A DNA stretch of 64,000 bases from Xiheimicrobium sp033763395 (GTDB lineage Bacteria; Myxococcota; Myxococcia; Myxococcales; Myxococcaceae). The notes beneath the pieces are model-generated. The model saw nothing but the letters and a program-made list of their open reading frames with translations, made no database searches and was not told the DNA's origin. The DNA lies in contig JANRKQ010000230.1 of assembly GCA_033763395.1 (NCBI GenBank), positions 62,001 through 126,000 of the forward strand, written 5' to 3'. Of the stretch, positions 24,766 through 32,497 are shown in pieces. Numbering within the stretch: position 1 is the stretch's first letter; every line of letters begins with the position of its first letter. Position numbers and translations under genes: made by a program.

Positions 24766-25992
24766 TCAGTCGGCCTTGAAGCGCTTGATGAGCTCGGACA
24801 GCCGGCCCGCCAGCTGGGTCAGCTCTGCCGCGGCGCCGGTGGCCTGCTTCGAGGCCTGGGTCGTCTGCCGCGTCACCTCTTCGATCTCACCCATCGAGGC
24901 GACGACCTGCTCGGTGGCGGTGCGCTGCTGCTGGGTGGCGAGGTTGATGACGCGGGCGGCGTCGCTCGTCTCCTGCACGCCCGACAAGATGCCTTCGACG
25001 GCGCTGGCGGCCACGCTGCCCAGGCGCTCGCCGGCGTCGGTCGCCTGGCGCGAGGCCTCGGCGGCGGCGGCGGCGGCGGCGGTCGCCTCGCGGATCTCGG
25101 TGATGAGGTTCTTGATCTCCTTCGTCGAGTCCAGAACGTTCTCGGCGAGGCGGCGCATCTCGGCGGCGACGATGCTGAAGCCCTTGCCGGCCTCTCCCGC
25201 GCGGCTGCCCTCGAGCGCGGCGTTGAGCGCGAGCAGGTCGGAGCGGTCGGCGATCTCGTCGATCACCTCGACCACCGTGCCGATGCGCTCCACGCGCCGC
25301 AACAGCTTGGTGATCGACTCGCTCACCGCCACGCCGTCGGCGCGGATCTGCTGCATCGCCTGAATGAACTCGGCGATGGCGCCGCGGCCCGAGCGCGCCG
25401 AGTTGAGCGTCTCTTCGGCCACGCGCGCCACCGCGCCGGCGTTCTCGGCGATCTGCGCCGAGGCGTGCTTGAGCTCCTCCATGGTGGCCGTCGTCTCGTG
25501 AATCGCCGCGGCCTGCTCGGTCGACGACGACTCGTGCTGCGTCGACGCCGCGAGCACCTCGTTGGCCGACGACGACAGCCGCAGCGCCGCCTCGTTGATC
25601 TCGCGCACGAAGGTGCGCAGCGTCTCGATCACCTTCGAGAAGCCGTCGAGGAGCGGCGACAGCACCGCGTCGTCGGTGCGCGCCTGGAACGCCGCGAGCT
25701 CGCCCTGGCGCACCAGCGCATTGAGGCCGTCGATGGCCTGCTCGACGATCACCTGGGTGCGCTCCTTGCGCAGCTCCGAGTCGGCGACGCGGCTCTGCAC
25801 CCGCTCCATCAGCAGGTTCACCAGCCGGCCCGCCTCGGCCGCGTCACCCGAGAGCGCGCCGACGTCGACGCGGGCCTCGAAGCGGCCGCCGGTGAGATCG
25901 TCGAGCGTCGACAGCAGCGCCTTGAGCGAGGCGCCGTTCGGCGCGGGGGCCTTCTTCGGCTTCTTGGGGGGCGTGGGCAGCGGTTCAGGCAT
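24766..25992 (-). CDS. frzCD: FrzCD: cytoplasmic methyl-accepting receptor
   Basis: A 408-residue chemoreceptor without a transmembrane segment or periplasmic domain. Residues 1-20 are basic and Pro-rich (PPKKPKKAPAP), like the DNA-binding tail of Myxococcus FrzCD that tethers it to the nucleoid. The helical N domain is followed by the signalling hairpin, with the tip VEVIDEIADRSDLLALNAALEGSRAGE matched in part (IDEIADRSDLLALNAA). Methylation helices flank it (Glu/Gln-rich coiled coils). It senses an unknown input and controls FrzE through FrzA/FrzB. ATG 25992 was chosen to include the basic tail; it overlaps the frzB end by 8 bp. Confidence 0.93.
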   Translation of the reverse strand: MPEPLPTPPKKPKKAPAPNGASLKALLSTLDDLTGGRFEARVDVGALSGDAAEAGRLVNLLMERVQSRVADSELRKERTQVIVEQAIDGLNALVRQGELAAFQARTDDAVLSPLLDGFSKVIETLRTFVREINEAALRLSSSANEVLAASTQHESSSTEQAAAIHETTATMEELKHASAQIAENAGAVARVAEETLNSARSGRGAIAEFIQAMQQIRADGVAVSESITKLLRRVERIGTVVEVIDEIADRSDLLALNAALEGSRAGEAGKGFSIVAAEMRRLAENVLDSTKEIKNLITEIREATAAAAAAAEASRQATDAGERLGSVAASAVEGILSGVQETSDAARVINLATQQQRTATEQVVASMGEIEEVTRQTTQASKQATGAAAELTQLAGRLSELIKRFKAD

Positions 25993-26350
25993 TCGGGGCC
26001 TCGGTGGGTCGGAACGGGTTGGTGGCGAAGAGATCGACGAGCAGCACGGCCGCGTCGCGGTCGAGCCAGGCGCCGATGATGAAGGGAGACGGGCCCACGG
26101 CCGGCGGCAGCCGCCGGAGATCGTCCGGGGGCACGGACTGCACCGCGAGCACCGTGTCGATGGCGAGGTGCAGCTCGCGGTCACCGTCGGGGCAGAACAC
26201 CAGCGCGCGGCGGCCCTCGAAGGGCTTGCCCAGGGGCGCGCCCACGCTCGCGTCGGGCTCGAGGCGGTCGATGCGCCGCACCTGCGTCATGTCGGCGCCG
26301 TAGCGCAGGCCGCCGATCTCGAAGACGACGATGTCGACGCGCGCGCTCAC
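25985..26350 (-). CDS. frzB: FrzB: short CheW-like adaptor
   Basis: A 121-residue single CheW-like beta-barrel. IVVFEIGGLRYGADMTQVRRI is matched in part by the first barrel strands, VPPDDLRRLPPAVG precedes FIIGAWLDRDAAVLLVDLF at the second barrel. It is shorter than standard CheW (about 165). Start GTG 26350 overlaps the frzA stop (GTGA). In Myxococcus FrzB is needed for FrzCD input to FrzE and differs from FrzA in binding. It is recognised by position and shape more than by identity. Confidence 0.82.
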   Translation of the reverse strand: MSARVDIVVFEIGGLRYGADMTQVRRIDRLEPDASVGAPLGKPFEGRRALVFCPDGDRELHLAIDTVLAVQSVPPDDLRRLPPAVGPSPFIIGAWLDRDAAVLLVDLFATNPFRPTEAPNA

Positions 26351-26859
26351 CGGCGCACCACCGTGGCGCGGGCCGACTGCAGCACCTTCGGCAGATCGAG
26401 CAGGCTCACCGTGCCGAGCTCCCGGTGCTGCACCACGCCCATGAGGAACTCGGTGGCCGAGCCGCCTCCCGCGGGCGGCGGCAGCTTGTCGGCGACGAAG
26501 ATGCGGCGCAGGCCGACGACCGCGTCGGTGAGGAAGGCCACCAGCAGGCCGTTCGAGTCGCCCACGAAGATGCGCGCCCCCCGCACCACCTTCGATTCCC
26601 CCTGCTGAAGGAAGCGCAGCAGATCGATGACCGGCATCACCTGGCCCCGGTTGCCCACCACGCCGAGCAGGAACGAGGGCGCGCGCGGCAGCGGCGTCAG
26701 CGGCGTCAGCCGGGCCACCTCGCGCACGTACCCTGACGTCACCGCCAGGGTGAGCTCGCCGAGCTTGAAGACGAAGAACTCTTCGTCGGGGCGGGCCGCC
26801 TGGGCGCGGGCTTTGTCGGGCGCTTCGGCGAGCGCGCGCTGGAGGGGCGTGGGGTGCAC
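26347..26859 (-). CDS. frzA: FrzA: CheW coupling protein
   Basis: A 170-residue CheW. EEFFVFKLGELTLAV opens the first subdomain, LGVVGNRGQVMPVIDL is the diagnostic CheW motif, and EFLMGVVQHRELGTVSLLDLPKVL closes the second. It couples FrzCD to FrzE. Start GTG 26859 lies only a few bases from the predicted transcription start, so the operon mRNA may be leaderless. It is the first gene of the frz operon and diverges from frzZ across 69 bp. Confidence 0.9.
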   Translation of the reverse strand: MHPTPLQRALAEAPDKARAQAARPDEEFFVFKLGELTLAVTSGYVREVARLTPLTPLPRAPSFLLGVVGNRGQVMPVIDLLRFLQQGESKVVRGARIFVGDSNGLLVAFLTDAVVGLRRIFVADKLPPPAGGGSATEFLMGVVQHRELGTVSLLDLPKVLQSARATVVRR

Positions 26860-26872
26860 GAAGAGAGCAGAC

Positions 26873-26902
26873 AGTATCGAAATGCGTGGAGGAGTCGGTC
26901 AA
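26873..26902 (-). promoter_or_regulatory. Candidate frz operon promoter
   Basis: On the minus strand TTGACC (26902-26897) and GATACT (26878-26873) are separated by 18 bp. The predicted start is about 26866, only about 7 bp upstream of the frzA GTG. Transcription from here would produce a nearly leaderless frzABCDEGF mRNA. Confidence 0.5.
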
Positions 26903-26928
26903 GAACTCTGCTAAGGACTTTGGCTTCC

Positions 26929-27666
26929 ATGGCAGCGCGCGTCCTGGTCATTGATGACAGCCCGATGACGGTGCAGCTGATCTCCGAGGCGCTGACGGCC
27001 GCGGGCATCGGCGTCGACTCGGCCGCCGACCTCGCCAGCCTCGACGCGCGCCTCGACGCCAACACCTACGAGGTGGTGCTCGTCGACGTGAACATGCCCG
27101 AGATGTACGGCGACGACGTCGTCGAGTTCCTGCGGGTGCAACGCAAGCTGTCGGCCAAGCTCTTCCTCTACTCGGACCTGCCCGAGCAGGAGCTCATCGA
27201 GAAGATGAAGAACTCGGGCGCCGACGGCTACGTCGCCAAGTCCCAGGGGCTCGAGGCCGCGGTCGAGTCGATTCGTGACGCGCTCGATGGGCAGGGGCAG
27301 GTCGTCAAGCACCGGGTGCTGGTCGTCGACGACAGCGAGCCCACCGTTCGGCTGCTCAAGGCCGAGCTCGAGGCCAAGGGCCACGAGGTGATGACGGCCA
27401 ACGGCGCGGACGCCGCCACCAAGATCATTCTCAAGAAGAAGACGCGGCCCGATCTCGTGCTGCTCGACGTCAACATGCCCGGCATCAACGGCGAGGAGCT
27501 GTGCCGGTTCATCAAGACGAACTCGTTGTTCGCCGGCATTCAGGTCGTCTTCTGCAGCGCCGCCGACGAGGCCGAGCTCCAGCGCCTGGTGAAGAGCTGC
27601 GGCGCCGACGGCTACGTTCGCAAGGATCAGCTGATCGCCCGCGAGATCCTCGAGCTGCTGACCTGA
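26929..27666 (+). CDS. frzZ: FrzZ: dual-receiver response regulator
   Basis: A 245-residue protein made of two tandem receiver domains and nothing else. The first has VLVIDDSPM and phosphoacceptor Asp53 (LVDVNMPEM), the second has VLVVDDSEPTV and Asp180 (LLDVNMPGI). Both acidic pockets and the switch Lys (VAKSQG, VRKDQL) are intact. The linker is only about 8 residues (DGQGQVVK), much shorter than the Pro/Ala-rich linker of Myxococcus FrzZ (about 290 residues in all). It receives phosphate from FrzE and signals to the polarity system. AAGGA lies 12 bp before ATG 26929. It diverges from the frz operon. Confidence 0.92.
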   Translation: MAARVLVIDDSPMTVQLISEALTAAGIGVDSAADLASLDARLDANTYEVVLVDVNMPEMYGDDVVEFLRVQRKLSAKLFLYSDLPEQELIEKMKNSGADGYVAKSQGLEAAVESIRDALDGQGQVVKHRVLVVDDSEPTVRLLKAELEAKGHEVMTANGADAATKIILKKKTRPDLVLLDVNMPGINGEELCRFIKTNSLFAGIQVVFCSAADEAELQRLVKSCGADGYVRKDQLIAREILELLT

Positions 27667-27704
27667 CTGGCTCCACGACGGCTGGCAGGCGCACTGGAGT
27701 GTCC

Positions 27705-27818
27705 ATGCTCCGATTCACTGCGTCACGGCGTAAGTCTTCGAAAGAAGGCGGGTTTTCGACCGCTGGCCCCGATGGGTGGAGCGTGAACGCGCCAGTCGCC
27801 GCTTCTGCTGACCCATGA
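27705..27818 (+). CDS. Possible 37-residue small protein
   Basis: A short reading frame (MLRFTASRRKSSKEGGF at the start) with CTGGAG 5-6 bp before its ATG, in the 225 bp gap between frzZ and the peptidoglycan-binding gene. Third positions are less G/C-rich than in neighbouring genes, which argues against it. The product would be basic at the N terminus and uncharged at the C terminus. It has no recognisable family. Confidence 0.2.
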   Translation: MLRFTASRRKSSKEGGFSTAGPDGWSVNAPVAASADP

Positions 27819-27891
27819 GAATCACTGGAAGATCAGGTGTATGCCCGGGTGTGCACGGGTGGCCTGGCTCTTGGATCTACGCGCCGATGGA

Positions 27892-28374
27892 ATGTCGATC
27901 GCAGCCCTCCAGAGCAGCGTGCGCGTGCCGCAGGTGGCCATGGCGAAGGTGACGCCTGGCCATCGGCCCGCCGCGCGTCCGGTCGACGCGTTCGAGCGGC
28001 CGAAGGCCGTCTCGGTGCCTGTGCTGCGGCGCGGAGCGACGGGCGCGGCGGTGAAGGCGCTCCAGCTCAAGCTGGTCTCGAAGGGCTATTTGTCGCGCAG
28101 TGACTTCCAGGCGGGCATCGGGGTGTTTGGCCCCCGCACCGAGACGGCCGTGAAGCGCGCGCAGGTCGAGCACGGCCTGCCGGTGAACGGCGTCGTCGAC
28201 GCCCGCACCTCGGCGGCCATCAACGCCGAGCGGCCGAGCGCGAAGCCCGAGCCCTCGGAAGTGGCGACCGATGTCTTCGAGAAGCCGGCGGTGCTCGCCT
28301 CGGCCTCGCAGACGGTCACCGACGACGACGAGCCGACGAGCAGCCTGCGGCTCGACACAGACGAATTTGGGTGA
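27892..28374 (+). CDS. Peptidoglycan-binding (PG_binding_1) domain protein
   Basis: A 160-residue protein with a single PG_binding_1 motif: LRRGATGAAVKALQLKL, then GYL...GVFGPRTETAVKRAQVEHGL and VNGVVDARTSAAIN. This is the three-helix domain used by lytic enzymes to bind glycan. No catalytic domain follows, only a short acidic tail. No signal peptide is evident. I chose ATG 27892; an in-frame ATG at 27841 would add 17 residues. It ends 24 bp before a strong bidirectional terminator. Confidence 0.75.
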   Translation: MSIAALQSSVRVPQVAMAKVTPGHRPAARPVDAFERPKAVSVPVLRRGATGAAVKALQLKLVSKGYLSRSDFQAGIGVFGPRTETAVKRAQVEHGLPVNGVVDARTSAAINAERPSAKPEPSEVATDVFEKPAVLASASQTVTDDDEPTSSLRLDTDEFG

Positions 28375-28398
28375 GCCTGGCATTGGGCCAGACTCCGC

Positions 28399-28441
28399 GG
28401 GGCTCCGACTTTCCCCCTTTGGTCGGAGCCCCGTTCATTTT
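28399..28441. terminator. Bidirectional terminator
   Basis: GGGGCTCCGAC (28399-28409) pairs perfectly with GTCGGAGCCCC (28422-28432), with a 12-base loop and T-rich sequence after it on the plus strand (GTTCATTTT). It lies between the convergent PG-binding and radical SAM genes and also serves the minus strand, whose stop codon is in the 3' arm flank. Confidence 0.85.
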
Positions 28442-29733
28442 GAGGTCACGCGACGCTCTCCCAGGCCGCGCGCGAAGTTACCGACGGTGACCCACGGCGC
28501 CTCGGCCTTGAAGCGGCGGATCAAGTTGGCCACGCCGATGGGCGCGCCGCCGGCGCCTTTCCCCTTCGCCACCGCGATGTACTGGAGCGGATCGATCGCC
28601 AGCGGCCGCGTCTGCACCTGGTCGACCCGGTACTTCTTGACGAGCTTCACCAGCGCGTCGGCTTCCCCTTCGCGATCGGTGACGCCGGGGAAGAGCAGCA
28701 GGTTGAGCGCCACGTACGCGCCGCGCTTGCGGGACAGCGCGATGGAGGCCTCGACGTCTTCCCAGCCGTAGCGGTTCGGCTGGTAGTACGCCTCGTAGAG
28801 ATCCTTCACCGCCGAGTTGAGCGAGACGCGCACCGCGTCGAGGCCCGCGTCGTAGAGGGCCGAGAGCCCCTGGGTGAGGCTGCCGTTGGTGTTGATGTTG
28901 ATCGAGCCCCGCTGCGTCTTCGCGCGGATGAGGCCGATGGCGTCGGCGATGAAGCGCCAGCGGGTGAGCGGCTCGCCTTCGCAGCCCTGGCCGAAGCTCA
29001 CCATGGTGCGGCCGGGCGCGTGCTCGAGGTGCCAGATGGCGACGTCGGCGAGCTCCTTCGCCGAGGGGCCGTCTTCCATGCGCTCATGCGAGGCGGGCGG
29101 GCCGTCGTCGGGTTGATCCGAGATGCAGCCGACGCAGGCGGCGTTGCACATGACCGAGGCGGGCAGGGCGCCTTCGTCGCGCGCGTAGAAGACGTTCTGG
29201 CTCGTGAAGCACCGGTAGACGAGGGCGCACGTCTTGAGCTGTTTGAGCACGCGGTTGCCGGGCAGGCGCGCGAGGTGCTCGGTCACGAGCTGCTTCACCT
29301 CGGGGCCCGAGAAGCGGGCAGGCGTCCAGTGCTTGCGCCGGTCGGTGTGCAGGGCCCACACCACGGGCCCGTTTTCGCCCCAGGCGGCCGCGGTGTACGC
29401 CCACTGCGGGAGCACCGGGCCGTCACCCTTCGCCACCTCTCCGGGCAGGTACGTGCGGGTGAAGCCGGGTGGCAGCGTCGCGCCGACGGCGTGCGGGACG
29501 AAGCGCTTGCCGTCGAGCTCGAAGCGTTCGACGAGCACGGGCGCTTTCGTCTGGGGGTCGAACCCCACCGGGAGCCGACCAGGCAGGTGCGCGAGCTTTC
29601 CCCCATCGGGCAGGGGAATGGGGCGCTCCCGGGGCGGCAAGACGTCTTCGTCGGAGCGCAAGCTCGCGAGGAGCCACGGGTGTTCGATGACACGGCCCTT
29701 CGGGTCGGCGAGCAGCAGCTTGTACGGACGCAT
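28435..29733 (-). CDS. Radical SAM protein of unknown function
   Basis: A 432-residue protein. A central radical SAM core begins with CNAACVGC, the Cx3Cx2C iron-sulfur motif, followed by a GQGCEGEP segment (the SAM-binding region) and NINTNGSL. The first 180 residues form an N-terminal domain with no clear motif. The C-terminal region has PLAIDPLQYIAVAKGKG. The family occurs in myxobacteria and relatives, but the substrate is unknown. The gene converges on a strong terminator and diverges from rpmE. Confidence 0.75.
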   Translation of the reverse strand: MRPYKLLLADPKGRVIEHPWLLASLRSDEDVLPPRERPIPLPDGGKLAHLPGRLPVGFDPQTKAPVLVERFELDGKRFVPHAVGATLPPGFTRTYLPGEVAKGDGPVLPQWAYTAAAWGENGPVVWALHTDRRKHWTPARFSGPEVKQLVTEHLARLPGNRVLKQLKTCALVYRCFTSQNVFYARDEGALPASVMCNAACVGCISDQPDDGPPASHERMEDGPSAKELADVAIWHLEHAPGRTMVSFGQGCEGEPLTRWRFIADAIGLIRAKTQRGSININTNGSLTQGLSALYDAGLDAVRVSLNSAVKDLYEAYYQPNRYGWEDVEASIALSRKRGAYVALNLLLFPGVTDREGEADALVKLVKKYRVDQVQTRPLAIDPLQYIAVAKGKGAGGAPIGVANLIRRFKAEAPWVTVGNFARGLGERRVTSK

Positions 29734-29868
29734 CGGCGCCCTGTCCTAACAGGTGCGCGGGGCCCCGGGAGGCTGCTTGCGCGCGGCGGGAAGTGGGGTT
29801 ACAGGCTCCCGGCTCCCGCCGGTCCATCGGGATTTCCCCGATGCAAGGTGGGCTGACAAGGAAGCGAC

Positions 29869-30084
29869 ATGAAGGCCGATCTTCACCCCGTGTATCCCCC
29901 CGCCCGCATCAGCTGCGCCTGCGGCAACGTGATCGAGACCCGCTCGACCCGCGGCTCGTTCAACGTGGAAATCTGCTCGAACTGCCACCCGTTCTTCACC
30001 GGCAAGTACAAGCTGCTCGACACGCAGGGCCGCATCGACCGCTTCAAGAAGAAGTACGACGTCAAGAAGGGTGGCGCGAAGTAA
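29869..30084 (+). CDS. rpmE: 50S ribosomal protein L31 (zinc-type)
   Basis: A 71-residue ribosomal protein bL31. Four cysteines (CACGN and CSNCHPFFTGK) form the zinc site of the C+ form; the family signature YPP-A-I-S-C and FFTGK-KLLDTQGR are intact. AAGGAAG is the ribosome-binding site. A 7 bp hairpin CATCGGG/CCCGATG lies at 29825-29843 in the leader. It is followed by DUF1385, an arrangement known from other bacteria. Confidence 0.97.
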   Translation: MKADLHPVYPPARISCACGNVIETRSTRGSFNVEICSNCHPFFTGKYKLLDTQGRIDRFKKKYDVKKGGAK

Positions 30085-30179
30085 GCGCCTCTCGTTCGCC
30101 GTCGAAGGTCCACGCCGCTCTGGCCCACCCGCCAGCAGCGGCGTTTCACTGTCTGCCTCCTTGCAGGAGCCAAGCGCGC

Positions 30180-31283
30180 ATGAGTGGCAACCCCTCGCCC
30201 GATCCCGAGCGCCCCTACATCGGCGGCCAGGCCGTCATCGAAGGCGTGATGATGCGCGGCCCGAAGAGCTTCGTGGTGTCGGTGCGCCGGCCCGACGGGC
30301 AGATCGCCATCCGCGAGCAGGCGTGGAACGTGTTCTTCCCGTCGCTCAAGTTCCTCCGCTGGCCCGTGTTCCGCGGCGCGGTGGTGCTCGCCGAGTCGCT
30401 CCACAACGGCTACTCGGCGCTGTCCTTCTCGTCGGAGCACGGGTTGCCCCCGGAAGAGGGTGGCGCGAAGCCGAAGCCCGGGCCGGCGGCGATGCTGACG
30501 TTCCTCCTCCAGGCGGTGATGGCGGGCGCCGACGCGCCGGCCGGTGCGCCCTCGGGTGAGCCGCCGACGCCGAAGAAGGACAAGGGCGCCGACGCGATGC
30601 TGGCCTTCGCGACCGTCTTCGGCGTGCTCTTCTTCATCGGCCTGCCGCACGCGCTCACCTGGCTGGTGGGCAAGTCGTTGGGGCCGTCGTTCGACTCGAC
30701 GAGCGTGTGGTTCCACCTCATCGACGGTGTGTTCCGGCTCGGCATCCTCGTTGGCTACCTCGCGCTCATCTCGCGCACGAAGGACGCCCGGCGGCTGTTC
30801 GAGTACCACGGGGCCGAGCACAAGGCGATCTGGACCTACGAGACGAAGCAGGCGCTCACCGTCGAGAACGCACGGCCGTTCACCACCCGCCACCCGCGCT
30901 GCGGCACGAGCTTCCTGCTGATCGTCGTGGGCGTCGCCGTGCTGATGCACGTCGCGCTGCTCCCGCTGCTGCCGCGGCTGCACCCGAACGATCTGGTGAA
31001 CCAGTTGCTGATGATCTTCGTGAAGGTGCCGATGGCGTTCCCCATCGCGGGCCTCGCGTTCGAGCTGCAGCGCCTGTCGGCGAGAGATCACTGCCCGGCC
31101 TTCATCACCTGGCTCACGCGCCCGGGCTTCTGGCTGCAGAACATCACCACCCAGCCGCCGGACGATGGGCAGCAGGAGATCGCGCTCTTGTCGCTCGACC
31201 GCGCGCTCGCCCGGGAGCAGGGGCGCGCCAAGGCGCCGGAAGGGGTGACGGTGTACGGCGACTTCGCGAAGGCAGCCGCGTGA
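30180..31283 (+). CDS. DUF1385-family membrane protein
   Basis: A 367-residue protein. GGQAVIEGVMMRGP near residue 15 and EYHGAEHKAIWTYE near residue 215 are the DUF1385 (YqhQ-like) signatures, with RHPRCGTSFLLIVVG after it. Hydrophobic helices appear near 135-160, 180-200 and 245-295. The function is unknown. The gene often lies between rpmE and prfA in other bacteria; here prfA is about 17 kb away. Start ATG 30180 has AGGAG upstream. The stop overlaps the GTG of the next gene by 4 bp. Confidence 0.85.
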   Translation: MSGNPSPDPERPYIGGQAVIEGVMMRGPKSFVVSVRRPDGQIAIREQAWNVFFPSLKFLRWPVFRGAVVLAESLHNGYSALSFSSEHGLPPEEGGAKPKPGPAAMLTFLLQAVMAGADAPAGAPSGEPPTPKKDKGADAMLAFATVFGVLFFIGLPHALTWLVGKSLGPSFDSTSVWFHLIDGVFRLGILVGYLALISRTKDARRLFEYHGAEHKAIWTYETKQALTVENARPFTTRHPRCGTSFLLIVVGVAVLMHVALLPLLPRLHPNDLVNQLLMIFVKVPMAFPIAGLAFELQRLSARDHCPAFITWLTRPGFWLQNITTQPPDDGQQEIALLSLDRALAREQGRAKAPEGVTVYGDFAKAAA

Positions 31284-32401
31284 AGCGGCCGCCGGTGTGG
31301 CTGGGCGTCAGCGCGGCGGTGCTCGCGAGCCTCTTCGGCGCTTTGATGGCGCTGCTGCTGGTCGGCGTCTTTCCGGGTGCGCTCGAGCCGTTCACGAGCC
31401 GGCGCGCGGACTTCCAGCGGGGCCTCGTGTCGCGTCAAGCGACGCTGCTCGAGCCGCTCTCGACTCCCGCGAAGGACGACCCCAGCGGCGCGGCGGTCAC
31501 CCCGGCGCTCCGCTGCAAGCTCACCTGGGTCTCGGGCCCCGCGACGGTCCAGCCCTCCGGCTGCGACGGAGCTCCCGCGGTCTCACCACAGCTGGTGACG
31601 CGGGTGGTCCGTCTGAAGGACGACGTGCTTCGCTCGAGGGCGTCGCTCGAGGTTGGGCAGGTTGACCTGGCGTGGATGAAGTCCGTCGCCGGGCAGGACG
31701 ACTGGAGCGCCTTCACGCTCGGCGCCGAGCCCCTCTTCGAGACGCCCGTCCCAGACTGGGACTCGCTGCGGGCGCTCGTCATGGTTCGGCTGGCGGCAGG
31801 CCTCGACGCGGGTGACGTCGGCCCGGCGCTCTCTGAGGTCGAGGGCCTCTTGCGTGCCGTGGTCGGTCTGCCGCTGCGGGTGAGCACGGCCAGCGCCCAG
31901 CGGGTCGCCAGTCAGGCGGTGGCGGCGCTGAAGGTCGCGGGCGCCGAAGCGGACACCGCGAGGCTCGAGGCCCTCGGCGATCCGAGGCGGTTCGCGCGTC
32001 GTGAGCTCGCGGCGGGGGTGTGGCACCCGTGGGTGGATTCGTCGTTTCGAACGAAGGTGCTCCCCGAGCTCTCTCCCTTCGAGCGGTGCATGGCCGCGCT
32101 CGAGGGAGCCGCCCTGCTCGAGTTCGGAGCGCTCCTCGACCAGCGGTACCCCGGGCACCGCGCGGACTTCGAGGCGTGGGCGCGCGGGCCGAAGGGGTGC
32201 TCGATGCCCTTCGTCGAAGTGGCGCTCGAGAAGAGCCGCACGGCTGCGTGGAAGGAACGTCTGCGCCGTGACGGCTTCGTCCCCGATGACAACTGGCTCT
32301 GGTCGTTCTTCGTGTGGAGCTCGTCGGCCTACCGCGCCACCGAGCTCGAGAAGCTGCTCGAGCGGAGCAAGCCGTTCGACCGCCCGAACACCGCTTCGTG
32401 A
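31280..32401 (+). CDS. Membrane-anchored protein of unknown function
   Basis: A 373-residue protein beginning at GTG 31280 (GTGA overlap with DUF1385). One N-terminal membrane helix (about residues 8-30, VSAAVLASLFGALMALLLVG) anchors a soluble domain with several Trp-rich stretches (WSSSAYRATELEKLL). It has Cys pairs (LRCKLTWV and QPSGCDGAP) that may form a disulfide outside the cytoplasm. No known domain is recognised. It ends 97 bp before the methyltransferase gene. Confidence 0.6.
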   Translation: MKRPPVWLGVSAAVLASLFGALMALLLVGVFPGALEPFTSRRADFQRGLVSRQATLLEPLSTPAKDDPSGAAVTPALRCKLTWVSGPATVQPSGCDGAPAVSPQLVTRVVRLKDDVLRSRASLEVGQVDLAWMKSVAGQDDWSAFTLGAEPLFETPVPDWDSLRALVMVRLAAGLDAGDVGPALSEVEGLLRAVVGLPLRVSTASAQRVASQAVAALKVAGAEADTARLEALGDPRRFARRELAAGVWHPWVDSSFRTKVLPELSPFERCMAALEGAALLEFGALLDQRYPGHRADFEAWARGPKGCSMPFVEVALEKSRTAAWKERLRRDGFVPDDNWLWSFFVWSSSAYRATELEKLLERSKPFDRPNTAS

Positions 32402-32411
32402 AGCCTGAAAG

Positions 32412-32439
32412 TTGACGGCGATCGATCCTCGTCTACCGT
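32412..32439 (+). promoter_or_regulatory. Candidate promoter of the methyltransferase gene
   Basis: TTGACG (32412-32417) and TACCGT (32434-32439) with a 16 bp spacer, the same arrangement as the promoter at 9453-9480. The predicted leader is about 52 bases. Confidence 0.5.
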
Positions 32440-32497
32440 CTCGATCAGACCTGTTGCAGCCCGAGCAGGTCACATCGACACCGAACACGGAGGCGAG

